From G965212025 sp965212025 (lineage in GTDB: Bacteria > Pseudomonadota > Gammaproteobacteria > Poriferisulfidales > Oxydemutatoraceae), in assembly GCA_965212025.1 (NCBI GenBank), contig OZ243039.1, forward strand, positions 682,001-746,000: a stretch of 64,000 nt of DNA, in the 5' to 3' direction. Below, one piece after another: positions 17,479-25,759 of the stretch. Within the stretch, counting starts at the first letter, position 1, and every line of letters starts with the position of its first letter. The notes under the pieces were generated by a model. That model was not told where the DNA came from. It ran no database searches and saw nothing but the letters and a program-made list of their open reading frames with translations. A program made the position numbers and the translations under genes.

Positions 17479-18066
17479 CTACCGCTTATTCACCAGCAGC
17501 TCATGGAGCAGATGAACCTGCGAGCGGAGTTTCTCCAGCCCGCTACCGTTTTCTATCACAAAGTCCGCAACTTTCAACCGTTCACGGCGGCTTGCCTGCG
17601 CTCGCAACATCGCAAGCGCCTCCTTTTTGCTACATAAATCCCGCTGGCAAAGCCGCTTGATTTGTACAGCCTCCTCGCAATCCACAACTGCTATTTTGTC
17701 GGGAAAATCCGTCATCCCGCTTTCCACTAGCAAAGGAATGACCAGTACGCAGTAAACCGAATCAAAAGTGGAAGCAATCTCTTCCATCCGGATGCGCACC
17801 AATGGATGACAGATTTTGTCCAATTCTCGCCTGCGCATCGGATCAGCCAGAATCATTTTTCGCAGACGAGGTCTGTTTATGTTTTGTTGTACATCAAATA
17901 CTTCTGAACCAAACAGCGACCTGACTTTGGCGTGAGCTTGCGTCCCGGGTTCGAGTAACGTTCGCGCCACGATGTCCGCATCAACTGTCGGCACTCCGAG
18001 AGCGCGAAAAAACCCTTCCGCCTTACTTTTGCCAGCCGCTACCCCGCCTGTCAGACCCAACCGCAT
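17479..18066 (-). CDS. coaE: dephospho-CoA kinase
   Basis: A CoaE of 195 residues with the P-loop GLTGGVAAGKS at the N-terminus, VDADIVARTLLEPG and CHPLVRIRMEEI. It phosphorylates dephospho-CoA to finish coenzyme A synthesis. The frame extends to 18141, but the stop of pilD overlaps the ATG at 18066 (TGATG) and the P-loop begins right after it, so I use that start. The pilD-coaE-zapD order is the common one. Confidence 0.95.
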   Translation of the reverse strand: MRLGLTGGVAAGKSKAEGFFRALGVPTVDADIVARTLLEPGTQAHAKVRSLFGSEVFDVQQNINRPRLRKMILADPMRRRELDKICHPLVRIRMEEIASTFDSVYCVLVIPLLVESGMTDFPDKIAVVDCEEAVQIKRLCQRDLCSKKEALAMLRAQASRRERLKVADFVIENGSGLEKLRSQVHLLHELLVNKR

Positions 18067-18947
18067 CATGAGAAAAAATACTGTGTGAAAGACCCCAGAG
18101 GGAGCGTGACGAGATGCACCCATCCGGCAACGGACAACCACGGACCAAAAGGAACCGGCTCACTACGCTTGATTTTACCCTTGGCAAGCAAAAAAAGGTT
18201 CGCACAAAGACCAGAAAGAGAAGCTGTCAGAATCAACTCCGGCAGAGCTTGCCAGCCAAACCAGGCACCAAGAGCTGCCAAAAATTTCATGTCCCCCTGC
18301 CCGAGCCCTTCTTTTTTGGTGACCAGAAAAAATACCCAGAAGACCAACCTGAAGCCCAGATAGCCTACGATTGCCCCGAAAATCGCAGACTCGGGTGGCA
18401 CAAACATGGCAAAACCGTTGACCAGCAGCCCGACCCAGAGCAGCCCCATAGTCAGCTCATCAGGCAGAATATGATGTTCCAGATCAATAAAAGCCAGACA
18501 GATCAAAGTCCAGCCCATCAACAATGCCGGCAGCAAAAGCACTGACCCACTAAAAGATACGGCGAGCGCAACGGTCACGCATAAGGTGAGCAGTTCAACG
18601 ATTGGATAGCGCCGGGGGATTCTTGCGCCGCAAAAACCGCAGCGGCCACGCAGAAACAAAAAACTGAATACGGGAACCAAATGTTTGAGCTCAAGCCGCG
18701 TGCGGCATGTCGTGCAATGCGACCCCGGCCTCGACAGCGTCAATGATTTTTCGTATTCCCTGACAGCCTCTTCACCATTTGCGTAGCCGCCCCAACGCGC
18801 GGCAAGCATCCGCGGCAGCCGCCAGATGACCACGTTCAAAAAACTGCCGACTATCAGGCCTAGCACCATCATGGAAACCAGAAGTCCCAAGACCGAAAAG
18901 TGCGGTTCAGCTGAATCCAAACCGGAGATTATTGCGGGCGCATCCAT
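18066..18947 (-). CDS. pilD: type IV prepilin peptidase / N-methyltransferase PilD
   Basis: A polytopic 293-residue membrane protein. It has the cytoplasmic zinc-binding CTTC and CGFC pairs between the first and second membrane segments and the two aspartates of the GxGD-type aspartic protease: one in AFIDLEHHILPDELT and one in GLGQGDMKFLAALGAW. It cleaves and N-methylates type IV prepilins such as the pilA product nearby. pilC lies upstream, unusually separated by 282 bp. Its stop is coupled to coaE. Confidence 0.96.
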   Translation of the reverse strand: MDAPAIISGLDSAEPHFSVLGLLVSMMVLGLIVGSFLNVVIWRLPRMLAARWGGYANGEEAVREYEKSLTLSRPGSHCTTCRTRLELKHLVPVFSFLFLRGRCGFCGARIPRRYPIVELLTLCVTVALAVSFSGSVLLLPALLMGWTLICLAFIDLEHHILPDELTMGLLWVGLLVNGFAMFVPPESAIFGAIVGYLGFRLVFWVFFLVTKKEGLGQGDMKFLAALGAWFGWQALPELILTASLSGLCANLFLLAKGKIKRSEPVPFGPWLSVAGWVHLVTLPLGSFTQYFFS

Positions 18948-19229
18948 TTCGTCACCCGCGTCTTAAAAAAGTAGTGGAATGAAAGACATACGACAATGAA
19001 AAGCTTAAAGGAAATGGCAGAGTTTTTCCGCCCAAAGCCCAACTTTCGATCGCGCTTGCCTTTCCAGTATGTCAGCAACCAGACCTTCCCGACTATCAGC
19101 CATATTCCCTGTCAAGACTGAGGTGGCAGAGAGCCCCGTCGTTTGGCGTGTGCCGATAACTTGCCCCTCTTGGGCGGCAACAGAATGCACCGTGCCTGCG
19201 CCTGTAAACCCAAAGTGCTTACAAAAAGG

Positions 19230-20303
19230 CTATAGCGCAAACCCCAGGCTGAAAATTGGCGTGTACATGCTGACAACGGTCCAGCCAACCAAGACTGAGA
19301 CCACAATGACCATGGCAGGCTCCAGAATCTGCGTGGCAAGCTTGGCGTAATCCTGAATCTTCTGCTCATAATGTTTTTCTATATGGGCGAAAACCTTGTC
19401 CAGTCTTCCGGAACTTTCCCCAATGGCGACCATTTTTTCTACAAAAGGTGAAAAAAATGCCGTGTCGCTGATCGCCTTATGCAAACAGACGCCACGCAAC
19501 ACAGCCTCACCCAGGTGCTCCAAAGCCGCTCGATAGTGGATATGGTGAGCCGTTCCGGGCAACCAGGTCAGTGTCTCTCCCAATGGCATTCCTGACTTGT
19601 AGATCAAGTGCATGCAGGTTGCGAATTCGTAATACACGGTTGCCCTGCGCAACGCGCCAAATCCCGGTATCCACCACGCCACAGTGGCGAGATGCCATCT
19701 CAATCGCCAGTATTTTTTGCGCAACAGCCAAAGCCCGGCAACCAGCGCCGCAAGAGCGAGCACAAACCAGCCTCCTTCCTGCGCAACGAAGTGGGCAATC
19801 TCCATGGTCAGGCGCGTATGCGCCGGAAGTTCAGCATTAAAGCTGTGATAGATTTTTTCAAATTCTGGCACCATGACAGTCGCCAGAACCCAAAGCACGA
19901 GCAAAGACACCACTATCAGCAAGGTCGGGTAAATCATGGCCTGCACAACATCTTTGCGCATTCGTGCACGCCTTTGACGCTGCGCAACCAAATGTTCCAG
20001 TATGGATTCCAGGTGGCCGCTCTTCTCACCAAGTACCACCATGCGAGACAGGATTTCATTGCCACGACCCAGGCGATACTGAAAACTTTCAGAAAGTGCC
20101 TGCCCTTTTTCCAAATCCAGTTGAACGCAGGCAGCAAGCGCGCGCAGTCGGGATTTTCCCCGTCCCTTTTGCATCAGCTCCAAAGCCTGCGAAAGAGGAA
20201 TGCCGGACTGCATGAAAGACAGCAACTGAGACAAAAAAACAGTAACGTCAGCACCACTTGGAGTCGCCGTCAAAAAATATGCCTTGAACATTGCCAACTT
20301 CAA
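19230..20303 (-). CDS. pilC: type IV pilus inner-membrane platform protein PilC
   Basis: A GspF/PilC-family protein of 357 residues with two T2SSF domains (TVFLSQLLSFMQSGIPLSQAL; YEFATCMHLIYKSGMPLGETL), three membrane segments and GEKSGHLE/GESSGRLD repeats typical of the family. It is the inner-membrane base of the pilus motor. It is about 40 residues shorter at the N-terminus than usual PilC. The motor ATPase PilB, normally just upstream, is not in the window. Between pilC and pilD lies a 282-bp stretch without a supported gene. Confidence 0.93.
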   Translation of the reverse strand: MKLAMFKAYFLTATPSGADVTVFLSQLLSFMQSGIPLSQALELMQKGRGKSRLRALAACVQLDLEKGQALSESFQYRLGRGNEILSRMVVLGEKSGHLESILEHLVAQRQRRARMRKDVVQAMIYPTLLIVVSLLVLWVLATVMVPEFEKIYHSFNAELPAHTRLTMEIAHFVAQEGGWFVLALAALVAGLWLLRKKYWRLRWHLATVAWWIPGFGALRRATVYYEFATCMHLIYKSGMPLGETLTWLPGTAHHIHYRAALEHLGEAVLRGVCLHKAISDTAFFSPFVEKMVAIGESSGRLDKVFAHIEKHYEQKIQDYAKLATQILEPAMVIVVSVLVGWTVVSMYTPIFSLGFAL

Positions 20304-20541
20304 CCCTTGGCTGTTTCCGGCTCGCGCACAGTGTGCTGGTGAAGAATGCGGGAGAAGAAAAAATTGACCCTCATCCGTTTTTCGGCTGCTCGGATGTGGT
20401 GAGTGCCGGGAAGAGGCGGAAACAGCGACACAGCAGTCAGATCAGCACTCTGCAGACCCGGTGCACCAAGCGGCTTTGCGTGTCGCGAAACGAGACATTT
20501 TGGAATGTCACCACTGCATTGCTTTTTAATGAACGCTGAAC

Positions 20542-20979
20542 TTAACGACAGCTTGACGGCAAATACTTCTTTTCCAGGCCATTTGTCGTGGCCGGGGCAC
20601 AGTCCCACGCCAGGGAAGTGTTATTGTTGGTCGGCGTGGCGGTGAGCGTAATTTTTTTACCCTCACTGTCGGCACTGACCGCTGCCGTCAAAACCATGGT
20701 GATCGTGCCGCCATCACCGACCTGCTCATATTCAAGCCCGGAAACATAGCGGGTGACCACAGCTCCGATCCCGGCTTCATCAACATCATTCGGGAAGCGC
20801 GCGTTGCTGATATAGAACTCCGAAACCGATATTTTTGCGGAAGAAGCCAACTGTAGTGCCTCACTGGCTTTGGCCCTTATGGTATAGTCAAAGTAAGCCG
20901 GGACAGCCAAGGAAGTCAGAATCCCAACGATTGCCACAGCAACCATCAGTTCGATCAAGGTAAATCCGTTTTTTCGCAT
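20542..20979 (-). CDS. pilA: type IV pilin
   Basis: A 145-residue prepilin with a short basic leader, the cleavage site MRKNG/FTLIELMVAVAIVG (Glu at mature position 5) and the hydrophobic assembly helix. The C-terminal DSL has two cysteines (AWDCAPAT and PSSCR) that should form the disulfide loop of type IVa pilins. It would be processed by PilD. GAGGG lies just ahead of the ATG, and a sigma54-type site lies about 40 nt upstream. The 238 bp between pilA and pilC show no gene. Confidence 0.95.
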   Translation of the reverse strand: MRKNGFTLIELMVAVAIVGILTSLAVPAYFDYTIRAKASEALQLASSAKISVSEFYISNARFPNDVDEAGIGAVVTRYVSGLEYEQVGDGGTITMVLTAAVSADSEGKKITLTATPTNNNTSLAWDCAPATTNGLEKKYLPSSCR

Positions 20980-21014
20980 ATCCCTCAGTTTTGCGCTTCA
21001 AAAGTGCACTCTGA

Positions 21015-21030
21015 AGCAATGAACGCACCC
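21015..21030 (-). promoter_or_regulatory. sigma54-type -24/-12 promoter of pilA
   Basis: On the minus strand GGGTGCGTTCATTGCT has the invariant GG and GC doublets 10 nt apart and a TTGCT -12 element. Transcription would begin about 24 nt before the pilA ATG. Sigma54 control of pilA through PilS/PilR is known in other proteobacteria; the -24 flank is imperfect. Confidence 0.5.
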
Positions 21031-21082
21031 ACTTTGGGAAATACTGACAGGCGGTTGTTTCACCTTGCCTACGGGTAACAGG

Positions 21083-22699
21083 ATGAGCGGGAAAATACGC
21101 ATCGCACTGGCTCAACAGAATTTTTTCGTTGGCGACGTCGAGCAAAACCTGGCAAAGATCGTTCGCTGCGCACAGTTGGCGAACCGGCAGAGAAAAGTCG
21201 ACTTGGTCGCTTTCCCGGAACTGTGCCTGACCGGCTATCCACCCGAAGACCTGCTTTTCCGGAAGGACTTTCTTGAGCAGTCAGACCATGCGCTGACTCG
21301 CCTGCTGCCAACCAGCGTCAACACTCCCCTCGTTGTCGGGGCACCCCGCCTGCATGGCGAGAAACTGTACAACAGTGTGTTTTATCTGGCTGGTGGCAAA
21401 ATTGTCGCTCACTGTGACAAGCAAAATCTTCCCAATTACACCGTTTTCGATGAAAAACGTTACTTCAGCACCGGAAGCGGTCACTGCGTAACAGAAATCG
21501 CCGGGGTGCGTTGCGCCCTGCTGATTTGCGAAGACCTCTGGTTTCCGGAGCCAGTGGCAGAGGCTCGCGCAACCGGAGCGGAAATTCTGCTCAGCCTGAA
21601 CGCCTCTCCCTTCCACACAGGAAAGCAGGAAAGCAGAGAAAAGCTGCTGGAGAAACGGGCATCAGAAGCGCAACTTCCCATAATTTATGTGAATCAGGTG
21701 GGTGGTCAGGACGAACTGATTTTCGATGGTGACTCCTGTGTTTACGATGGGCTTGGGCTTTGCCGCTTCCGGGCACCAAGTTTCGAAGAATCCGTCGCCG
21801 ACGTTCTCATTGAAAACGGAAGGGTGGCAGGTGAAGCACCCACCTCTAAACGCTTGTCGGACGCGGAATTGATCTGGCTGGCACTCGTAAACGGTCTGCG
21901 AGACTACGTGCTGAAAAATGGTTTTCGGAAAGTGGTGCTGGGGCTTTCCGGCGGCATCGACTCGGCCTTGGTGCTCGTGTTGGCGGTAGAAGCCTTGGGT
22001 GGCGGTAACGTCACCGCAGTCATGATGCGCTCGCGCTTCACTTCTCCCGAGAGCCAGGAAAGCGCCCGCCAACTGGCTGAAAACGTGGGAGTGAGATATC
22101 ACGAGCTGGAAATAGACGGCATCTTCACAGCCTTCATGTCGCAACTGAAATCAGTCTTGGGCGGAACGCCCGCGGACACAACTGAAGAAAACCTGCAGGC
22201 ACGTATTCGCGGCAGTCTGCTAATGGCAATCGCAAACAAACGGCATGAAATACTTTTGGCGACCGGCAATAAAAGCGAAATGGCAGTTGGCTACTCCACG
22301 CTATACGGTGATATGGCGGGCGGCTTCGCGCCACTCAAAGACATCAGCAAAACCCGTGTTTACGAGATGGCGAAATACTGCAACCGAAACGGTGACCGCA
22401 TCCCCGAATTCATTATTCAGCGGGCACCCACGGCGGAGTTGGCAGAAGGCCAACTGGACCAGGACACTTTGCCGCCTTACGAAACGCTGGACGCAATCAT
22501 TGAGCATTTCGTAGAACTCGGAGTGTCCGCCGAAACGCTGGTGACACAGGGTGTGACACCGACAACCGTGAAACACATCCAGAAAATGATCCTAGCCAGC
22601 GAACACAAACGCCGGCAGACTGCGCCGGGCACAAAAATCACCGAGCAGGCCTTCGGCAAAGACCGACGCTATCCAATCACTTCCGGATTCAAACCCTAA
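21083..22699 (+). CDS. nadE: glutamine-dependent NAD+ synthetase
   Basis: Two domains. Residues 1-260 are a nitrilase-type glutaminase with the Glu-Lys-Cys triad in AFPELCLTGYPPEDL, HCDKQNLPNY and ALLICEDLWFP. The rest is the ATP-dependent synthetase with the pyrophosphatase loop GLSGGIDSALVLVLAVEALG and LLATGNKSEMAVGYSTLYGDM. It makes NAD+ from deamido-NAD using glutamine. I start at MSGKIRIALAQ (538 aa); an in-frame TTG at 21065 adds six residues. It is a monocistronic gene divergent from pilA. Confidence 0.96.
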   Translation: MSGKIRIALAQQNFFVGDVEQNLAKIVRCAQLANRQRKVDLVAFPELCLTGYPPEDLLFRKDFLEQSDHALTRLLPTSVNTPLVVGAPRLHGEKLYNSVFYLAGGKIVAHCDKQNLPNYTVFDEKRYFSTGSGHCVTEIAGVRCALLICEDLWFPEPVAEARATGAEILLSLNASPFHTGKQESREKLLEKRASEAQLPIIYVNQVGGQDELIFDGDSCVYDGLGLCRFRAPSFEESVADVLIENGRVAGEAPTSKRLSDAELIWLALVNGLRDYVLKNGFRKVVLGLSGGIDSALVLVLAVEALGGGNVTAVMMRSRFTSPESQESARQLAENVGVRYHELEIDGIFTAFMSQLKSVLGGTPADTTEENLQARIRGSLLMAIANKRHEILLATGNKSEMAVGYSTLYGDMAGGFAPLKDISKTRVYEMAKYCNRNGDRIPEFIIQRAPTAELAEGQLDQDTLPPYETLDAIIEHFVELGVSAETLVTQGVTPTTVKHIQKMILASEHKRRQTAPGTKITEQAFGKDRRYPITSGFKP

Positions 22700-22825
22700 G
22701 CCAACAAAACCAAAACACCAGCGCACTTTCTCTGCATTTCACCGCAATAAATCTGTCACCAAACAGTGCCATGACAACCGTGTGCTCCGGCCATGAATCA
22801 AGCTGTGCGAAGGAAGATTGTGGTT

Positions 22826-22897
22826 TGCCGGAGAGAGGAATCGAACCCCCAGCCTTCGCATTACAAATGCGCTGCACTACCGTTGTGCTACTCCGGC
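22826..22897 (-). tRNA. tRNA-Thr(UGU)
   Basis: Folded by eye: acceptor GCCGGAG/CTCCGGC with discriminator A, a D-arm, an anticodon loop TTTGTAA with anticodon TGT, a 5-nt variable loop and a T-loop TTCGATT. The top anticodon-stem pair (27-43) is a G-A mismatch. CCA is not encoded. Length is 72 nt. Confidence 0.93.
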
Positions 22898-23169
22898 CAA
22901 GAAAGCGTGAATTCGTAAGTATAAAGGGTTCGGAGCCTTGCCGAAGGCATGAACAACCCATTTGGACGGGAGTGCCGTAGGGAGGGGGCAGCATCGAGAA
23001 AAACTTGCCGTGGGGCTAGTGGCCGGCCTTGCCGGGAAATCAGCAACTCACCGTGGACAAAGAGCTCGAAAATTTGCGGGCACGAGCGGACTGGAGCAGG
23101 TCGTCACTGCATGCAAAACGGGTCGTTTTGGCTTTCTGTCACCATGGGGTTCCCCGTGGCTGTACTCAT

Positions 23170-24444
23170 TTAAGCCGTCTCGTCAATGTTTTGCCAATAT
23201 TCACAACTCGTTTCCGCAGCCACGAGGTCTGCGTTGGACTCCCGCTGCCGAATCAGAAAGTCTTTGCCGTCATGAATGAGTACTTCGGCAACTCTTGGCC
23301 GGCTGTTGTAGTTGTGGCTCAGCACGAAGCCATAAGCTCCTGTTGAAAGGATCACCAGAAGATCATTTTTACGCAGTGAAAGTCTTTGTTCCCACGCCAG
23401 AACATCGCTGCTTTCACAAATTGGTCCGACCACGTCCCAGACTTTTGCTGTAACCACCTGACCTTCCTGCGCCGCCAGCACCTCGTGTTTGGCTCCGTAA
23501 AGGGACGAGCGCATGAATTCGCTCATTGCCGCGTCGACAATGGCAAAGTTCTTTGCTTCCCCTTCTTTGAGGTGCAAAACGCGCGTCAACAGCAATCCGG
23601 CGTCGCCGACTATCGCCCTTCCTGGCTCTATAAAGACACGGTATGGCCTGCCGGCAACCGCGCGCTGAGTTTCGGCCACAAGGTGTTGTGGCTCAGGCGG
23701 CGATTCATCCAGATAACGGATGCCAAGCCCGCCGCCAAAGTTCATGTCGGAAAGATCGATGCCAAGGTCGCGTAGCTCGTCGGCAACCGCAACCACACGC
23801 GCGAAAGTGGTTCTGAACAGCCCGAGATCATGAATTTGCGAACCGATGTGGCAGCTCAGGCCTTTCAGCACCAGGTTTGAGCTTGCATCGGCACGCTTGG
23901 CGAGCGCCTTTGCCTGGGCAATTGAAACTCCGAATTTGCTGTTGTGTCCGCCAGTCGAAATATAGGCGTGTACCCCGGGTTCTACATCCGGGTTAACGCG
24001 GATCGCAACCGGCGCCTTTCGTTCCTTTTTGGCGGCGGTCATCTCGAGCAGATCCAACTCCGACTCGGACTCCACGTTGAAGCAGGCAATACCAAAGTCC
24101 AGGGCGGCAGCCATTTCGTTTGCTGTTTTGCCAACGCCGGAGAAAACAACTTTGTCCGGAGACGCCCCCGCTCGCATAACCCGGGCTAATTCGCCCCCGG
24201 ACACGATGTCAAAGCCGCTTCCCAGCCGCGCGAGTCGTGCCAGGACTGAAAGGTTGGAACAGGCTTTGACGGCGAAACACACCAGGTGATCGGTACCATT
24301 GAACGCCTCGTTAAATGCCCGCCAGTTATGCTCCATCGTCGGCCACGAGTAGACGTAAAGTGGTGTGCTGTATTTTTCTGCCAGGCTTACCAAGGGCAAG
24401 CCTTCAAACAATAGTCCGTGCGGGCTTTTTTCAATATGCCGCAT
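23170..24444 (-). CDS. lysA: diaminopimelate decarboxylase
   Basis: A PLP fold-type III decarboxylase of 424 residues with the PLP lysine in CFAVKACSNLSVL, GSGFDIVSGGEL, CHIGSQIHDLG, the PLP-phosphate glycines in MNFGGGLGIRY and EPGRAIVGDAG. It makes lysine from meso-diaminopimelate. I start at MRHIEKSPHGLLF, which overlaps the lptM stop by 14 nt; the frame continues upstream only through lptM. dapF, the usual next gene, is absent; a 272-bp gap and tRNA-Thr follow. Confidence 0.96.
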   Translation of the reverse strand: MRHIEKSPHGLLFEGLPLVSLAEKYSTPLYVYSWPTMEHNWRAFNEAFNGTDHLVCFAVKACSNLSVLARLARLGSGFDIVSGGELARVMRAGASPDKVVFSGVGKTANEMAAALDFGIACFNVESESELDLLEMTAAKKERKAPVAIRVNPDVEPGVHAYISTGGHNSKFGVSIAQAKALAKRADASSNLVLKGLSCHIGSQIHDLGLFRTTFARVVAVADELRDLGIDLSDMNFGGGLGIRYLDESPPEPQHLVAETQRAVAGRPYRVFIEPGRAIVGDAGLLLTRVLHLKEGEAKNFAIVDAAMSEFMRSSLYGAKHEVLAAQEGQVVTAKVWDVVGPICESSDVLAWEQRLSLRKNDLLVILSTGAYGFVLSHNYNSRPRVAEVLIHDGKDFLIRQRESNADLVAAETSCEYWQNIDETA

Positions 24445-24583
24445 CAGAAACGGAGAACTCTCCCTCGGTTTTTTGTATTTCGCCCTGCTTGCTGTCAGAA
24501 CCCGGCAAATACAGATCCCCCGTTTGCCCACAGGAGCAAAGCAAAAACACCAGAGGGAACCAGGCTCTGCGGGCGCGTTTCAA
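24431..24583 (-). CDS. lptM: LptM-like small lipoprotein (YifL family)
   Basis: A short frame ahead of lysA encodes a basic and hydrophobic signal (KRARRAWFPLVFLL), a lipobox-like LCSC and GQTGDLYLP, the hallmark CGxxGxLYLP of LptM, then an acidic tail ending SVSDAAY. LptM helps LptD assemble in the outer membrane. Position just upstream of lysA matches the usual lptM-lysA order. I use a TTG start at 24583 (50 aa); the frame is open to 24700 with ATGs at 24634 and 24667. The start is uncertain; the identity rests on motif plus context. Confidence 0.7.
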   Translation of the reverse strand: MKRARRAWFPLVFLLCSCGQTGDLYLPGSDSKQGEIQKTEGEFSVSDAAY

Positions 24584-24740
24584 CGATCCGGCGATGGAGA
24601 AAAACAGCGTTGTCGGGCGGCAGCCTGCCGTCATCACGTCATCTGGCTGGGAAAGCCTTTGCCTCATGGTCGTGCTGAAAGAACGTGGAAAACCGACCAT
24701 CTCCGGCGGCTTGACCTCTTGGCAGAAAGTGAGCGCCGAC

Positions 24741-25376
24741 TCATGACAGCGCTTTGTTTTCGTAATCGCACAAGTCGTTGATCAGGCATGCGGTGCACTC
24801 TGGCTTGCGCGCGGTACAGACGTACCTGCCGTGCAGAATCAGCCAGTGATGTGCATCTCGAAGATAGGCAGGAGGCACTCGGCGCAACAACATATCTTCC
24901 ACTGCGCGAGGGGTATCCCCGGTCGCAAGCCCGGTGCGTCGTGCCACACGGAAAATATGGGTATCAACCGCCAGTGTGGGTTCTCCGAACGCGGTGTTTA
25001 GTACCACGTTGGCAGTTTTTCTGCCCACGCCCGGAAGTTTCTCGAGATCGATTCGCGTGCGGGGAACCTCCCCTTTGTGTTCCTCCACCAAAATGCGGCA
25101 GGTGGCAATAATATTCCGCGCCTTGGTGTTGAAAAGCCCAATCGTCCGGATGGCTTTTTTCAGCCCGCCTTCCCCAAGCTTCAGCATGGTGCTTGGTGTG
25201 CGCACCTTTCTGAACAGTTCCTTGGTTGCCTTGTTAACACTGATGTCTGTTGCCTGCGCTGAAAGGATGACTGCGACCAGCAGCTCGAATGGGGACTGAT
25301 AAACCAATTCTGTTCTCGGTTTCGGGTTCGCGTTTGCAAAGCGGGCAAAAACCGTTTCTCTGGCGGCGGCGTTCAC
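24741..25376 (-). CDS. nth: endonuclease III
   Basis: This 211-residue DNA glycosylase/AP lyase has the helix-hairpin-helix with the catalytic lysine (LPGVGRKTANVVL), the catalytic aspartate in LAVDTHIFRVARR and the 4Fe-4S ligands with spacing C-x6-C-x2-C-x5-C in CTARKPECTACLINDLC. It removes oxidised pyrimidines. Its ATG overlaps the rsxB stop (ATGA), and an nth gene next to rnf/rsx genes is the common arrangement. Confidence 0.97.
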   Translation of the reverse strand: MNAAARETVFARFANANPKPRTELVYQSPFELLVAVILSAQATDISVNKATKELFRKVRTPSTMLKLGEGGLKKAIRTIGLFNTKARNIIATCRILVEEHKGEVPRTRIDLEKLPGVGRKTANVVLNTAFGEPTLAVDTHIFRVARRTGLATGDTPRAVEDMLLRRVPPAYLRDAHHWLILHGRYVCTARKPECTACLINDLCDYENKALS

Positions 25377-25759
25377 CGCCCACTTGATTGTCTGGCAAGC
25401 CGTTTTTTTATAGCCTCTCGTGCTTCTTCAAAAGCTGATTTCTCATGTGCCGCTTGATTGGCCAGCCGCCGCTTCCGTGCCAATAGTCGGTTTTTAGCGG
25501 TGGCGAACTTTTCTGCGGCAAGTACCGTGTTTTGGGGTTCCATGACGATGCAGTCCACCGGGCACTTGGGCACACACAGCTCGCAGCCCACGCAGGCTTC
25601 ATCCAGCACTTCATGCAGCCAGCCGTATGCACCGACAATGGCATCAAAAGGGCAGGCTTTAATGCACAGCACACAACCGATGCAGTCTTCCGAAACGATG
25701 CGCGCCAAGGCCATTGGGCCATGGCCGGAAAAGCGGTCGCGTAACGACAAATTGCTCAC
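25373..25759 (-). CDS. rsxB: short RsxB/RnfB-like double 4Fe-4S ferredoxin
   Basis: This 128-residue protein has two complete cluster motifs, CIGCVLCIKACPFDA and CVGCELCVPKCPVDC, followed by a basic helical tail. It matches the C-terminal ferredoxin part of RsxB/RnfB but lacks the N-terminal membrane anchor and first Fe-S domain. The GTG start overlaps the metG stop and its own stop overlaps nth. The other Rnf/Rsx subunits (A, C, D, G, E) are not present. It may act as a soluble electron carrier for a neighbouring enzyme such as endonuclease III, but that is speculation. Confidence 0.85.
   Translation of the reverse strand: MSNLSLRDRFSGHGPMALARIVSEDCIGCVLCIKACPFDAIVGAYGWLHEVLDEACVGCELCVPKCPVDCIVMEPQNTVLAAEKFATAKNRLLARKRRLANQAAHEKSAFEEAREAIKKRLARQSSGR

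Noticed and set aside
19005..19190. A 61-codon minus-strand frame between pilC and pilD
   Set aside because: No ribosome site and no pilus-related feature; kept only as a note on the unusual spacer.
22949..23346. Overlapping plus-strand frames near the lysA end, considered as a dapF or cyaY remnant
   Set aside because: No frataxin or epimerase motif; they overlap lysA or lack starts.
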